Source of the DNA: a virus
Direction: 5' to 3' (one strand)
Length of the DNA stretch: 38,720 nt
IMG/VR virus record: IMGVR_UViG_3300021961_000008
Location: 1 to 38,720 of that record
This document shows, in pieces, positions 1 to 6,283 of the stretch (within the stretch, counting starts at the first letter, position 1; every line of letters starts with the position of its first letter). The notes under the pieces are model-generated. The model ran no database searches. It had not been told where the DNA came from and saw nothing but the letters and a program-made list of their open reading frames with translations. The translations under genes and the position numbers were made by a program.

Positions 1-127
1 GCGGGTTGGACCCGCCACTCCCGCCCGTCGTGGTGCTGGTCGTTGTCGACCCGTGCGGCATGCCGAACAGGGTGCCTTGCTTGATCGCAAGCTGGCGCAT
101 CGGATAGTTCTGCTGCTCCTGCCATTG
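1..127. repeat. Left copy of 127-bp terminal direct repeat (assembly closure)
   Basis: Bases 1-127 are identical to 38594-38720. Both copies lie inside the same reading frame, which continues without interruption across the joint, so the window is a circular or circularly permuted genome cut inside a gene. The exact length of 127 matches a common maximum assembler k-mer, so this is probably overlap from assembly and not a packaged terminal redundancy. Confidence 0.95.
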
Positions 128-832
128 CTGGTAATCGAAGTCGGCCTGCGCTTGGTCCAGCTTGCGCTGTGCCATCCCGACCTGATTCGCGAGGTCGATG
201 TCCTGCATGCCGAACTGCCGCTGCGTCCCCGCCATCGTCGCCAGTTGGTTCGCTGCGCTCAGCCGCAGGTTCTGTGCGTTGTATGCGTTCGTGATGTCGC
301 CTTGCGCGAGCCCGGCCGCGTTGTTAAATGCGTTGGCATACATGTTCGCCGTCTGGTTCGCGTAAATGTCCCCGTAGTTCCGCGCGGTCTCTGCCTCCGC
401 CACACCATGTCGCGACCCACCAAACGCCCCGGCAGCGGCGGCGGATTGTGCGTTCTTTTGCTGCGTCATCGTCTGCTGCCGCTGGATGTCCGACATCGCG
501 CGGTCGCTGACGTTTTGCAGATATGGGTTCATGTACTTGTCGAGCCCCATGTCGAGGATCGATTTTGCGTTGTATTCGGTGCCGGCCCGGGTTGCGCCCA
601 TGCTCTGGTCAAGCGCGGCGCCACCGACGTTGGCATTCGAGAACGCCATCGCGCGCTGCTGCGCCTCGACTTCTGCCGGGGTGAATTGCGCCACGCGCTG
701 GCCGGTGTAGGCCTCATACGGTTTCGAGGCGACCTGCGAGGCCTGCTGCCAAAGCTGCTGCCCGGCCGTGTCCATCCACTCCGGCAGCTTGACGGTCGAA
801 GTGCTCGTCTGCGGAGAACTCGAATTGCCCAT
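1..832 (-). CDS. Virion-associated protein, N-terminal part (gene crosses the circular joint)
   Basis: This is the first 277 codons of a 309-aa protein. The ATG at 832 follows a strong ribosome site (AAGGAG, about 9 bases upstream). The protein opens MGNSSSPQTSTSTVKLPEWM and is rich in Gln, Ala and Asn with long helical stretches (WQQASQVAS, RQQTMTQQKNAQSAAAAGAF). The frame stays open to base 1 and resumes at 38593. Proteins of this look lie beside ejection-protein genes in many podoviruses, and the neighbours here fit: a gp13-like GNAT protein upstream and three large virion proteins downstream. An internal or tail-associated virion role is inferred; no catalytic motif is visible. Confidence 0.8.
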   Translation of the reverse strand, partial: MGNSSSPQTSTSTVKLPEWMDTAGQQLWQQASQVASKPYEAYTGQRVAQFTPAEVEAQQRAMAFSNANVGGAALDQSMGATRAGTEYNAKSILDMGLDKYMNPYLQNVSDRAMSDIQRQQTMTQQKNAQSAAAAGAFGGSRHGVAEAETARNYGDIYANQTANMYANAFNNAAGLAQGDITNAYNAQNLRLSAANQLATMAGTQRQFGMQDIDLANQVGMAQRKLDQAQADFDYQQWQEQQNYPMRQLAIKQGTLFGMPHGSTTTSTTTGGSGGSNP

Positions 833-834
833 CT

Positions 835-1290
835 CTAAAGCTCCTTGGTAAGGGTGACCTGCTCGGCCACATACCCGCTTCGTTTTGTCATCCAACTGCG
901 CTCCCATCCGCGCCGGCATGTAGTGATAATCCGCCGGCACCCGTTGCGCCGCGCGTAGTCCTCGACGTAGGCCTCGATGCGCTCGGCGGCCTCTAGCGAG
1001 CCCCCGGCCAGCCACCCGTTCAATTCCGTACAGCGCGGGTGCGCCACAATTTCAGTGACAGCGCACCCCTCGGGGTCCGACCAGAACTGCGCCTGTCCTC
1101 GCGCTACTCGGTCGAACACATCGACCACATGGTGCGTGCCGCCGGACCGGGCCAGCGCGGCCTCGATCCAACCGTAGCACCGGGCGAACACCTCGGCCCA
1201 TTCCGGCAGCTCACCGTCGACCCGGACAGCGTCCAGCGCTAAAACGAAGTCGCGGTCAGCACCCCAGCGTTCGAGACCGTCAGTTTCCAT
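835..1290 (-). CDS. GNAT-like virion protein (T7 gp13-like)
   Basis: The product is 151 aa. The second half resembles the GNAT acetyltransferase fold seen in T7 gp13-type proteins: an alternating hydrophobic stretch (GCAVTEIVAHP), then LNGWLAGGSLEAAERIEAYVEDYARRNGCRRIITTCRRGWERSW and an end of QVTLTKEL. Phage relatives of this type sit next to ejection-protein genes, as here. The acetyl-CoA loop is not clearly conserved, so a structural role is as likely as catalysis. The ATG at 1290 overlaps the upstream gene by 52 bp, and no other good start codon is nearby. The stop lies two bases before the next gene's ATG. Confidence 0.75.
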   Translation of the reverse strand: METDGLERWGADRDFVLALDAVRVDGELPEWAEVFARCYGWIEAALARSGGTHHVVDVFDRVARGQAQFWSDPEGCAVTEIVAHPRCTELNGWLAGGSLEAAERIEAYVEDYARRNGCRRIITTCRRGWERSWMTKRSGYVAEQVTLTKEL

Positions 1291-1472
1291 CGCGTACCGT
1301 CTGGTGAGGACAAAATCAGTCGCTCGGACCCGCTCACCTCTAGGTCCTGCCCACGTTTTCGGTTCATGGTATCGGCCCGCTCGATGATCCCGTTGCGCAC
1401 GACCTCTCGCTCGGCGCTGTACGCCGAAAGCGGGACGGGCAAACGAAGTGATGCCGGCGCCGGGGAACTCAT
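1239..1472 (-). CDS. Small conserved phage structural-region protein
   Basis: The product is 77 aa. Translation is placed at the ATG at 1472, which overlaps the stop of the nozzle gene as ATGA; an upstream in-frame extension to 1520 has no such support. The protein opens MSSPAPASLRLPVPLSAYSAE, has a short helix (REVVRNGIIERADTMNRK), and ends in a beta-rich tail (RLILSSPDGTRWKLTVSNAGVL). That Pro-rich start plus 'ILSSPDGTRW.LTVSNAGVL' tail recurs in small phage proteins encoded between tail and internal-protein genes. Function is unknown; a minor tail role is inferred from position. Confidence 0.75.
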   Translation of the reverse strand: MSSPAPASLRLPVPLSAYSAEREVVRNGIIERADTMNRKRGQDLEVSGSERLILSSPDGTRWKLTVSNAGVLTATSF

Positions 1473-2959
1473 CGGCCGCCCCCGGTCGTTGCCTCTACGC
1501 GCGGCGTGCCGACGCGCCAATCGGCGTCAGCAGCACCAGTCACGCGCACGGCCGCTTGCCGTCCGGTAAAACGCACGTCGGTGTAGTCGTCCAATGGATA
1601 CGGACCGAACGTGGACTCGGGCCCGTTGGGCGTGAATCGGGTTTTGAACGACATGGTCACCTGCCCCTGCGTTTTTTCGTCCGGGATGAGTTTGGTCACC
1701 ACCGCGACCGCGTCACCATTGCCGATTTCAATGGCGCCGGACTCCGCATACCGGGCGCTCAATAACGGCGTGTTGGCCGCGGTCCAGCCCTGCTCGTGCG
1801 AGTAGACGTAGCCATCAGTGCTGGCCGCGAACGGGTAGCGGAAGATGCCGCCCGCGGTCCACGCGGTGCGCGCCAGCTGGCCGATACTCCAGTGGTTTTC
1901 GCGATAATTCCAGAGCACATACCGGTCATTTTCGGTCGAGGATGCGCTAGGGTAAAACCACCATATTTCGGAGTGCTGTGGGTTAGCGCCAGCGTAAACT
2001 TTGCTGATCTGGTTGGTGTTGATGTCGCCGAAAACATAATCGCGAACATCGCACGGCAAAATCCCAGCAGCGCCGTCATATTTGTAAAAATTGTCCGCCC
2101 CCATCCAGACCGCAAACGTATCGCCGGCCGCGATAGCGTTAGCGCCAACAGCGCCGCAAAACGACCCGACCCGCTCGAATCCGTATATGTATGGCAACCC
2201 GACATAGGTCATGATGTGCGCATCAACGTCGGTGACAATTAAGGTCTGACCGCGGACGCGGCGCGCGGCCTTAATCGTGCCGCTGGTTTGCAGTTCCTGA
2301 TCCCCGGCCGTTGTCGTCGCCGTGACCGTCCACTGGTTGCGGTCCTCTTGCGAGGACCACTGAACCTTGCGGCCGTTGCCACCTGCCCCAAGCGCGACCA
2401 GATGCCGCTCTGGCGTCACGATGACGCCAAGGTTCGACGTTGGGGCATTCGTAACGGCCGTCGCCACGCTGGCCGGGTTGAGCGCCCACTCGAAGATGGT
2501 GCCGTTGTGAGGCGCCACCGCTACCAGATACTCGCCCCATGTGTCGAAAGACCACGTCGCCACGTCCAAAATAGCGCCGCCAGATGCGGCCCGGGCGGTG
2601 CCGAACGTGCTGGCGCCGAACGGGCCGGTGCCGTAGCCGAGGCCGTACACCGCGTCGACGCGACCGGCAATCAGCCCGGCCGGGGTGATGTCGTACAGCG
2701 TCCCGGAGTCGTTCCACGCATACAGCTTGCTGTTGGTCCCGACTGCCAGATAGCGCTGAATCCCCAACGAGCGCCACGAAAAAAGACCACGGCAAACACC
2801 CGTGAATGTCGTTGCCGTTTGTCTCTGCCACCCGCCAATCGGTAGCATCATCCCGCTGGACCACCGCACGAGGTTTGCGTCAAACCAACGGCCACCCACA
2901 GAATATTGTGTGCCGTTGCGAACGACCCCTGCGGGGAGTTTAAGCGGGACCAGCGCCAT
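1469..2959 (-). CDS. Tail nozzle / packaged-DNA stabilisation protein (P22 gp10-like)
   Basis: The product is 496 aa. The start (MALVPLKLPAGVVRNGTQYS, then GRWFDANLVRWSSGMMLPIGGWQR) is characteristic of the P22 gp10-type family, which forms the beta-propeller nozzle under the portal and adaptor and plugs the head after packaging. Repeated blade-like segments follow (YLAVGTNSKLYAWN, GEYLVAVAPHNGTIFEW, RHLVALGAGGNGRKVQWSS, TFAVWMGADNFYKYDG, DRYVLWNYRENHWSIG). The length suits a short-tail nozzle. The ATG at 2957-2959 overlaps the TGA of the upstream holin-like gene. It implies a short-tailed particle, consistent with the absence of tape-measure or tail-tube genes. Confidence 0.85.
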   Translation of the reverse strand: MALVPLKLPAGVVRNGTQYSVGGRWFDANLVRWSSGMMLPIGGWQRQTATTFTGVCRGLFSWRSLGIQRYLAVGTNSKLYAWNDSGTLYDITPAGLIAGRVDAVYGLGYGTGPFGASTFGTARAASGGAILDVATWSFDTWGEYLVAVAPHNGTIFEWALNPASVATAVTNAPTSNLGVIVTPERHLVALGAGGNGRKVQWSSQEDRNQWTVTATTTAGDQELQTSGTIKAARRVRGQTLIVTDVDAHIMTYVGLPYIYGFERVGSFCGAVGANAIAAGDTFAVWMGADNFYKYDGAAGILPCDVRDYVFGDINTNQISKVYAGANPQHSEIWWFYPSASSTENDRYVLWNYRENHWSIGQLARTAWTAGGIFRYPFAASTDGYVYSHEQGWTAANTPLLSARYAESGAIEIGNGDAVAVVTKLIPDEKTQGQVTMSFKTRFTPNGPESTFGPYPLDDYTDVRFTGRQAAVRVTGAADADWRVGTPRVEATTGGGR

Positions 2960-3123
2960 CAGGTTTCTTTGCGCAGGATTTCAACCACTGAGATTGCGGC
3001 GCCGACCGCGGTGCCGATCTGCGCAATTGCGTCCGGGTGGACATGCAGGCCGAATGCGCCAGCCAACAGCGCCGCGCCCTTCCACGTCGAAGGCTCTTTC
3101 AGTCGGGCAAAAACGTATTTCAT
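2959..3123 (-). CDS. Small holin-like membrane protein
   Basis: The product is 54 aa, MKYVFARLKEPSTWKGAALL followed by a hydrophobic, Gly/Ala-rich stretch (AGAFGLHVHPDAIAQIGTAVGAAISVVEIL) and a charged end (RKET). Small proteins with this REPSTW-type N terminus and one or two weak membrane segments are common beside phage endolysins and are usually annotated as holin-like. It follows the endolysin by 8 bases, has a ribosome site (GTAGGGG) and shares an ATGA overlap with the nozzle gene. It is the second holin candidate in this cassette; which one triggers lysis cannot be told from sequence. Confidence 0.75.
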   Translation of the reverse strand: MKYVFARLKEPSTWKGAALLAGAFGLHVHPDAIAQIGTAVGAAISVVEILRKET

Positions 3124-3131
3124 GCGCACCC

Positions 3132-3638
3132 CTACGGTAGGTTAATCAAATTGTCGGCAATCCGCCGGGACCACCCTTTGCCATATCGGTCGAAAACTTT
3201 TAGGTCCGCCATGAAGCGCAGGCGCTGCCCGATGAACACCGCGGCCAGTTTGTACTGGTCCATCGCCCGCACCGCGGCCAGTGTACCGGGGCCGATAATC
3301 CCGTCGTCCCGAACCCCAACAGCTCGCTGCAACCATTTTGCGGCCTGCCCGGTGCCAGAGTTTACGGCCGCGTCGAAAACCGCAAAACGCACCTGTTTCG
3401 GAAGCTCGTCCGCGTGAAGTTTGTCCCAGTAGTCGCGGCGATAAATCTGCTGCGCTCGGTCTAGCGTCAGCCCTTTAATGTCTTCCTGCGGGTAGGTGTT
3501 GGCCGCGATGCCATACTTGGTGCCCAGCAGTTGGCCAGAGCCAACTATGCCGCCAGTCCAATTGCCGGGGTCGTTGCGGTCGTCGCTGTAGCCGCCTTCG
3601 TGGCCGATAAGCACCTTGAAAGATTCCTCGAACGTCAT
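3132..3638 (-). CDS. Endolysin, glycoside hydrolase 108 type
   Basis: The product is 168 aa, a usual length for a single-domain GH108 lysozyme-like endolysin. The catalytic motif HEGGYSDD lies at residues 13-20, with Glu14 the likely acid. Further family features are DPGNWTGG, TKYGIA and the C-terminal peptidoglycan-binding-type segment (LQRAVGVRDDGIIGPGTLAAV). It would cleave the glycan strands of murein at the end of infection. There is no signal peptide, so export needs a holin. The ATG at 3638 overlaps the TGA of the XhlA-like gene, with AAGGGG about 10 bases upstream. Its first 31 bp are duplicated with two mismatches at 5791-5821. Confidence 0.9.
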   Translation of the reverse strand: MTFEESFKVLIGHEGGYSDDRNDPGNWTGGIVGSGQLLGTKYGIAANTYPQEDIKGLTLDRAQQIYRRDYWDKLHADELPKQVRFAVFDAAVNSGTGQAAKWLQRAVGVRDDGIIGPGTLAAVRAMDQYKLAAVFIGQRLRFMADLKVFDRYGKGWSRRIADNLINLP

Positions 3639-3639
3639 T
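3609..3639. repeat. Duplicated endolysin 5' end, copy A
   Basis: This copy lies at the start of the functional endolysin gene. It matches copy B at 5791-5821 in the same orientation at 29 of 31 positions. Confidence 0.9.
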
Positions 3640-3859
3640 TGCCGAACCCCTTAAGTGCCGCCGCCACAACGGCCGCGGCCGATGCAAGACCCGCGGCCCA
3701 CTTCACGATGCTGACGATATAGCCGGCCGTCTCCCAAGCTCGCACGAGCCCGCTCACCTGATTGGTCAGCTCACCCACCCGGTCGGTGAGCAGCTCCACG
3801 TCCTTTCGCAACATCGCCAGTTCGATGTCGTTCTGCCGCCAATCCGGGTGCTCAGCCAT
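3635..3859 (-). CDS. Haemolysin XhlA-like putative holin or lysis accessory protein
   Basis: The product is 74 aa. The N-terminal half is a heptad-like coiled coil (DIELAMLRKDVELLTDRVGE), followed by LTNQVSGLVRAWETA. The C-terminal half is one membrane segment (YIVSIVKWAAGLASAAAVVAAAL) and a short basic end (KGFGK). This order is typical of XhlA-type proteins, which sit at the inner face of the membrane and cooperate with holins. It overlaps the Cys-rich gene upstream by 8 bp and the endolysin downstream by 4 bp, so the three are probably co-translated. Confidence 0.75.
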   Translation of the reverse strand: MAEHPDWRQNDIELAMLRKDVELLTDRVGELTNQVSGLVRAWETAGYIVSIVKWAAGLASAAAVVAAALKGFGK

Positions 3860-4136
3860 CCGACACCCCGATGAGTCTCAGCAGCTCCGGAGTGGGCTTT
3901 TGCAGCGCGGATGATTTAATGGCCTGCGCTGCAAGCTCGCGCAAATTGTCAACGCGAGAGGCCGCGTCCCGGCCCTGCCTAGCGGTCTCCACCAGCAGCA
4001 TCGGCATGGCTGCAATGGCGCAGGTGTATCGGTCGAGGGTCTCTCCGGTCTGCGGGTGCTGGCCTTGCAGGTGGATGTGCCAGCAGCACGCATGCTCGGC
4101 GCATTCGTCTTTAATCAGGGGGCAGATGGTTTTCAT
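3852..4136 (-). CDS. Cys-rich conserved phage protein near lysis genes
   Basis: The product is 94 aa. The N terminus holds a cluster of Cys and His (CPLIKDECAEHACCWHIHLQG) with another Cys at TCAIAAMPML. The spacing suggests a small metal site. The rest is helical (LVETARQGRDAASRVDNLRE). Proteins opening 'K.CP....C....C..W.HL.G..PQTG....' occur in many phages and prophages close to lysis or tail genes; their role is not known to me. The ATG at 4136 is 5 bases after the fibre gene's stop. Confidence 0.7.
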   Translation of the reverse strand: MKTICPLIKDECAEHACCWHIHLQGQHPQTGETLDRYTCAIAAMPMLLVETARQGRDAASRVDNLRELAAQAIKSSALQKPTPELLRLIGVSDG

Positions 4137-4141
4137 GGCGG

Positions 4142-4957
4142 CTAGGTCTTGGTGATGACGTGCATGTCGTAGTACTGCAAATCCATCGTCATAGGATGGG
4201 TGTGGCCGCTGGACGCATTTTGTGCGGCGGCCTGCGAGGACGCGGTCGCGGTATAGGTAAACCCGTAGTCGCTGTTATCGCCACCAAGCGTGGCCCCTGC
4301 GGGAAAGCTCACCTTGTCGTAGTTGTGTGTGTGCGCGGGCATACCAGACTGTGCCGCGGTCAGCGTCGTTGAGTCGGTGGTCTTGGCGGCCGAGAAAACG
4401 GTGGTCCATGTGTCCGTGCCACCGGAGCTGGGGGTCGCGGAAACAATTCGCAGGCCTTTGTTGGTCTGCGCGGCAATCGTCCACCCGGTGGGCACCGAGC
4501 CCGTGCCGGCCGCGCTGGGCCGGAACAGCGTCTGGTTGCCGGAAACAAACTGCAAGCCGCTTGCGGTGTCGGCGTAGGTCTTGGTGACCGCGTCGGTGCC
4601 GGCCGTTGGCGCCGCGAGCCCGGTGACCTTGAACCCGCCCATCGGCAGGTCAGCCGTGGCGCCTGTCGTGACCTTCAGCGTGGTGAGCTCGGCCCCACCG
4701 TCTTTCAGCAGGGCCCCGTCGATTGTTACGCCCGACGCCGCGGTGCGCTCGGCAATGGCGTTTGTTTCGATGCTGCCGGTGATGACAATCTTTTTGCCGG
4801 CGCCGATGTTGATGCCAACCGACGTGCCCGTCCCGGCCGCGGTAAAGATGGCATCAAGCAGGTCGAAGTCGGTGTTGAGCTTAGCGCCCCATGTGTCCGC
4901 GCTGGCACCAACCTCCGGTTTGGTCAGCGACAGGTTGGTGGTAGTGGTATCTGCCAT
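4142..4957 (-). CDS. Tail fibre or collar-type protein with His-rich tip
   Basis: The product is 271 aa. The N terminus ([20 protein letters not shown], then [11 protein letters not shown]) is a frequent opening of phage fibre proteins. The middle is repetitive and low complexity ([18 protein letters not shown] is the common fibre motif linking a repeat to the next domain). The C-terminal third has paired HTH motifs ([11 protein letters not shown] near residue 207 and [20 protein letters not shown] at the end), like the metal-binding tip of T4-type fibres and tail-collar proteins. Receptor binding is inferred. It follows the repeat protein by 12 bases and lies inside the 2.2-kb cassette bounded by the duplicated endolysin start. 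Confidence 0.75.
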   Translation of the reverse strand: MADTTTTNLSLTKPEVGASADTWGAKLNTDFDLLDAIFTAAGTGTSVGINIGAGKKIVITGSIETNAIAERTAASGVTIDGALLKDGGAELTTLKVTTGATADLPMGGFKVTGLAAPTAGTDAVTKTYADTASGLQFVSGNQTLFRPSAAGTGSVPTGWTIAAQTNKGLRIVSATPSSGGTDTWTTVFSAAKTTDSTTLTAAQSGMPAHTHNYDKVSFPAGATLGGDNSDYGFTYTATASSQAAAQNASSGHTHPMTMDLQYYDMHVITKT

Positions 4958-4969
4958 CGGAGGCCCTCT

Positions 4970-5779
4970 TTATGCGGCGGCGGACCAGCCGCCCGGTGGT
5001 ACTGTTTGCGCGGTCCACGTCTCGGCCGGGGTCGCCTGCGCGGTCCACGGATCAATTGGCGCGGTCTGGGGGGTCCAAGTCGCCGCAGACGTTGCAATCG
5101 GGCCCCATGATTCGCCGGTATCAATTACGGGAAGCCATTGGATAGTGGCAACGCTTCCGGCGTAAACTGAACACTCACCACTGCCGATTAAAACTATAGC
5201 GCTTCCCGACACAGTTGCCGGGCCCGCAATGTCTACCGGCCCGCTAACCTCGGCAAGCTGCGCGATAGCACTAGCTACAATCAGCGCGCTGCCGTCTATC
5301 AATACGGCGGAAACTAAGGTGGCACTTGCTGACGCAACAGCATAAACGTCTGCCGCAATCGGCTTGAACGTAAACAAGTCGCCGGCAGCGGACGCAACGG
5401 CGGAGGCGTCTGCCGCAAGTTGGATGGACGTGGATAAGTCGCCGGCAACAGACGCAACGGCGGAGGCGTCTGCCGCAAGTTGGATGGACGTGGATAAGTC
5501 GCCGGCAACAGACGCAACGGCGAAAACGTCTGCCGCAAGTTGGATGGACGTAGACAAGTCGCCGGCAGCAGACGCAACGGCGGAAACGTTCGCCGCAAGC
5601 TGAATGGACGTGGACAAGTCGCCGGCAGCAGACGCAACGGCGGAAACGTTCGCCGCAAGCTGAATGGACGTGGACAAGTCGCCGGCAGCAGACGCAACGG
5701 CGGAAACGTTTGCCGCAAGCTGATTGTCGATTCTAATCGACGAAAACGGTGCTACGGAAAATGGCGCGATGGAAAACAT
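4970..5779 (-). CDS. Repeat-containing fibre-like protein with 20-residue repeats
   Basis: The product is 269 aa. Residues about 18-143 consist of six to seven copies of a 20-residue unit close to QLAADASAVASAAGDLSTSI, encoded by 60-bp DNA repeats. The units are Ala/Ser-rich, predicted helical or beta-rod-forming, and end in a degenerate copy (PIAADVYAVASASATLVSAV). The C-terminal 45 residues carry a second irregular Trp series (SWGPI, TWTPQT, PWTAQA, TWTAQT, GWSAA). A rod-like virion spacer is the natural inference; the family is unknown to me. The ATG at 5779 overlaps the TAA of a 13-codon remnant upstream (TAATG), and there is no strong ribosome site, so translation may depend on coupling. 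Confidence 0.75.
   Translation of the reverse strand: MFSIAPFSVAPFSSIRIDNQLAANVSAVASAAGDLSTSIQLAANVSAVASAAGDLSTSIQLAANVSAVASAAGDLSTSIQLAADVFAVASVAGDLSTSIQLAADASAVASVAGDLSTSIQLAADASAVASAAGDLFTFKPIAADVYAVASASATLVSAVLIDGSALIVASAIAQLAEVSGPVDIAGPATVSGSAIVLIGSGECSVYAGSVATIQWLPVIDTGESWGPIATSAATWTPQTAPIDPWTAQATPAETWTAQTVPPGGWSAAA
5341..5720. repeat. 60-bp tandem repeat array inside the fibre-like gene
   Basis: The period is exactly 60 bp for about 6.3 units. Units 5401-5460 and 5461-5520 are identical over all 60 bases, as are 5581-5640 and 5641-5700; 5521-5580 is intermediate, while 5341-5400 and the partial 5701-5720 are diverged ends. Two pairs of perfect neighbours mean recent duplication and a length that can change without breaking the frame. 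Confidence 0.95.
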
Positions 5780-5820
5780 TATCTGGCTTCAAGCACCTTG
5801 AAAGATTTCTCGAAAGTCAT
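5779..5820 (-). pseudogene. Vestigial endolysin start (13 codons)
   Basis: This minus-strand mini-frame reads MTFEKSFKVLEAR and stops. Its first ten codons match the start of the real endolysin at 3638 (MTFEESFKVL), and the DNA at 5791-5821 matches 3609-3639 with only two mismatches in 31. It overlaps the upstream membrane-protein stop (ATGA) and the downstream repeat-protein start (TAATG). It is most simply the stump of an endolysin gene left by recombination, now perhaps serving as a coupling peptide. Confidence 0.75.
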
Positions 5821-5821
5821 T
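5791..5821. repeat. Duplicated endolysin 5' end, copy B
   Basis: This 31-bp direct repeat is 29/31 identical to copy A at 3609-3639. Differences are at 5808 and 5815. The two copies bound a segment of 2,182 bp that carries the XhlA-like gene, the Cys-rich gene, the fibre and the repeat protein. Confidence 0.9.
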
Positions 5822-6122
5822 CGTCCCCTCGTTTACTTCCGCCGCTCGTCACCATTATCCCACTCAGTGCCCCCGTCAAAAATGTAGCAATAGGGGTTAC
5901 CAATTTGAAAAACTCAGCATCGTTTGGCGCTTGAGAATCAATCGGCTGAGTCACGAAAATCAATGAAAAAAGAACCGCCGCGATAATCCCGACCATCGTT
6001 ACGGCTAACGTCAGGCCGACAATAAATCGAAGACGAGCATCAAGTTCCGCGGGCGTCAATCGGGAACTTGTTTTGCCTACAGGTTGTTCGTCTGATGTCG
6101 TTTCGCTAGTTGTTCTGGGCAT
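5817..6122 (-). CDS. Two-span membrane protein of the lysis/fibre region
   Basis: The product is 101 aa. A polar N terminus (about 33 residues, Thr/Ser/Glu-rich) is followed by two membrane segments, FIVGLTLAVTMVGIIAAVLF and FFKLVTPIATFLTGALSGIM, joined by a short loop with QAPNDAEF, and a polar tail GGSKRGDE. Phages of aquatic hosts often carry a protein of this shape beside a small 'CGYDG.FRYPC' lipoprotein, as here; its function is not established. A hairpin of two spans could act as a class II-type holin. It overlaps the lipoprotein gene by 46 bp and ends in an ATGA overlap with the endolysin remnant, which suggests that an endolysin once followed it directly. Confidence 0.75.
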   Translation of the reverse strand: MPRTTSETTSDEQPVGKTSSRLTPAELDARLRFIVGLTLAVTMVGIIAAVLFSLIFVTQPIDSQAPNDAEFFKLVTPIATFLTGALSGIMVTSGGSKRGDE

Positions 6123-6283
6123 GTTCCGGTCGCCTCACAAAATGGCTTTTGGCAATCCTCGTTTTTCCAGTTTTTTGGATTTTGGCATGGATAGCGAAAA
6201 TCTCCGTCGTATCCGCAACCACTAACCAGCGTGATCGTAGCAATGAGGGTCACCCAGACCGACAACTGCTCATTTGGACTCAT
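6077..6283 (-). CDS. Small Cys-rich lipoprotein
   Basis: The product is 68 aa. A hydrophobic N-terminal segment ends in a lipobox (TLIATITLVSGC, Cys23), followed by YDGDFRYPCQNPKNWKNEDC and further Cys residues (PFCEATGTCPEQL). Lipidation and export are predicted. The spaced Cys suggest disulfides in the periplasm. An outer-membrane spanin is one possibility because it lies next to a holin-like gene, but no inner-membrane spanin partner is evident. The ATG at 6283 overlaps the TGA of the fibre gene. Confidence 0.75.
   Translation of the reverse strand: MSPNEQLSVWVTLIATITLVSGCGYDGDFRYPCQNPKNWKNEDCQKPFCEATGTCPEQLAKRHQTNNL

Noticed and set aside
1-127. Terminal repeats as physical phage genome ends
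   Set aside because: They sit mid-gene, and the length equals a standard assembly k-mer; closure of a circular assembly is the simpler reading.
5361-5720. CRISPR-like regular repeats
   Set aside because: The 60-bp units are contiguous without unique spacers and code in-frame protein repeats.
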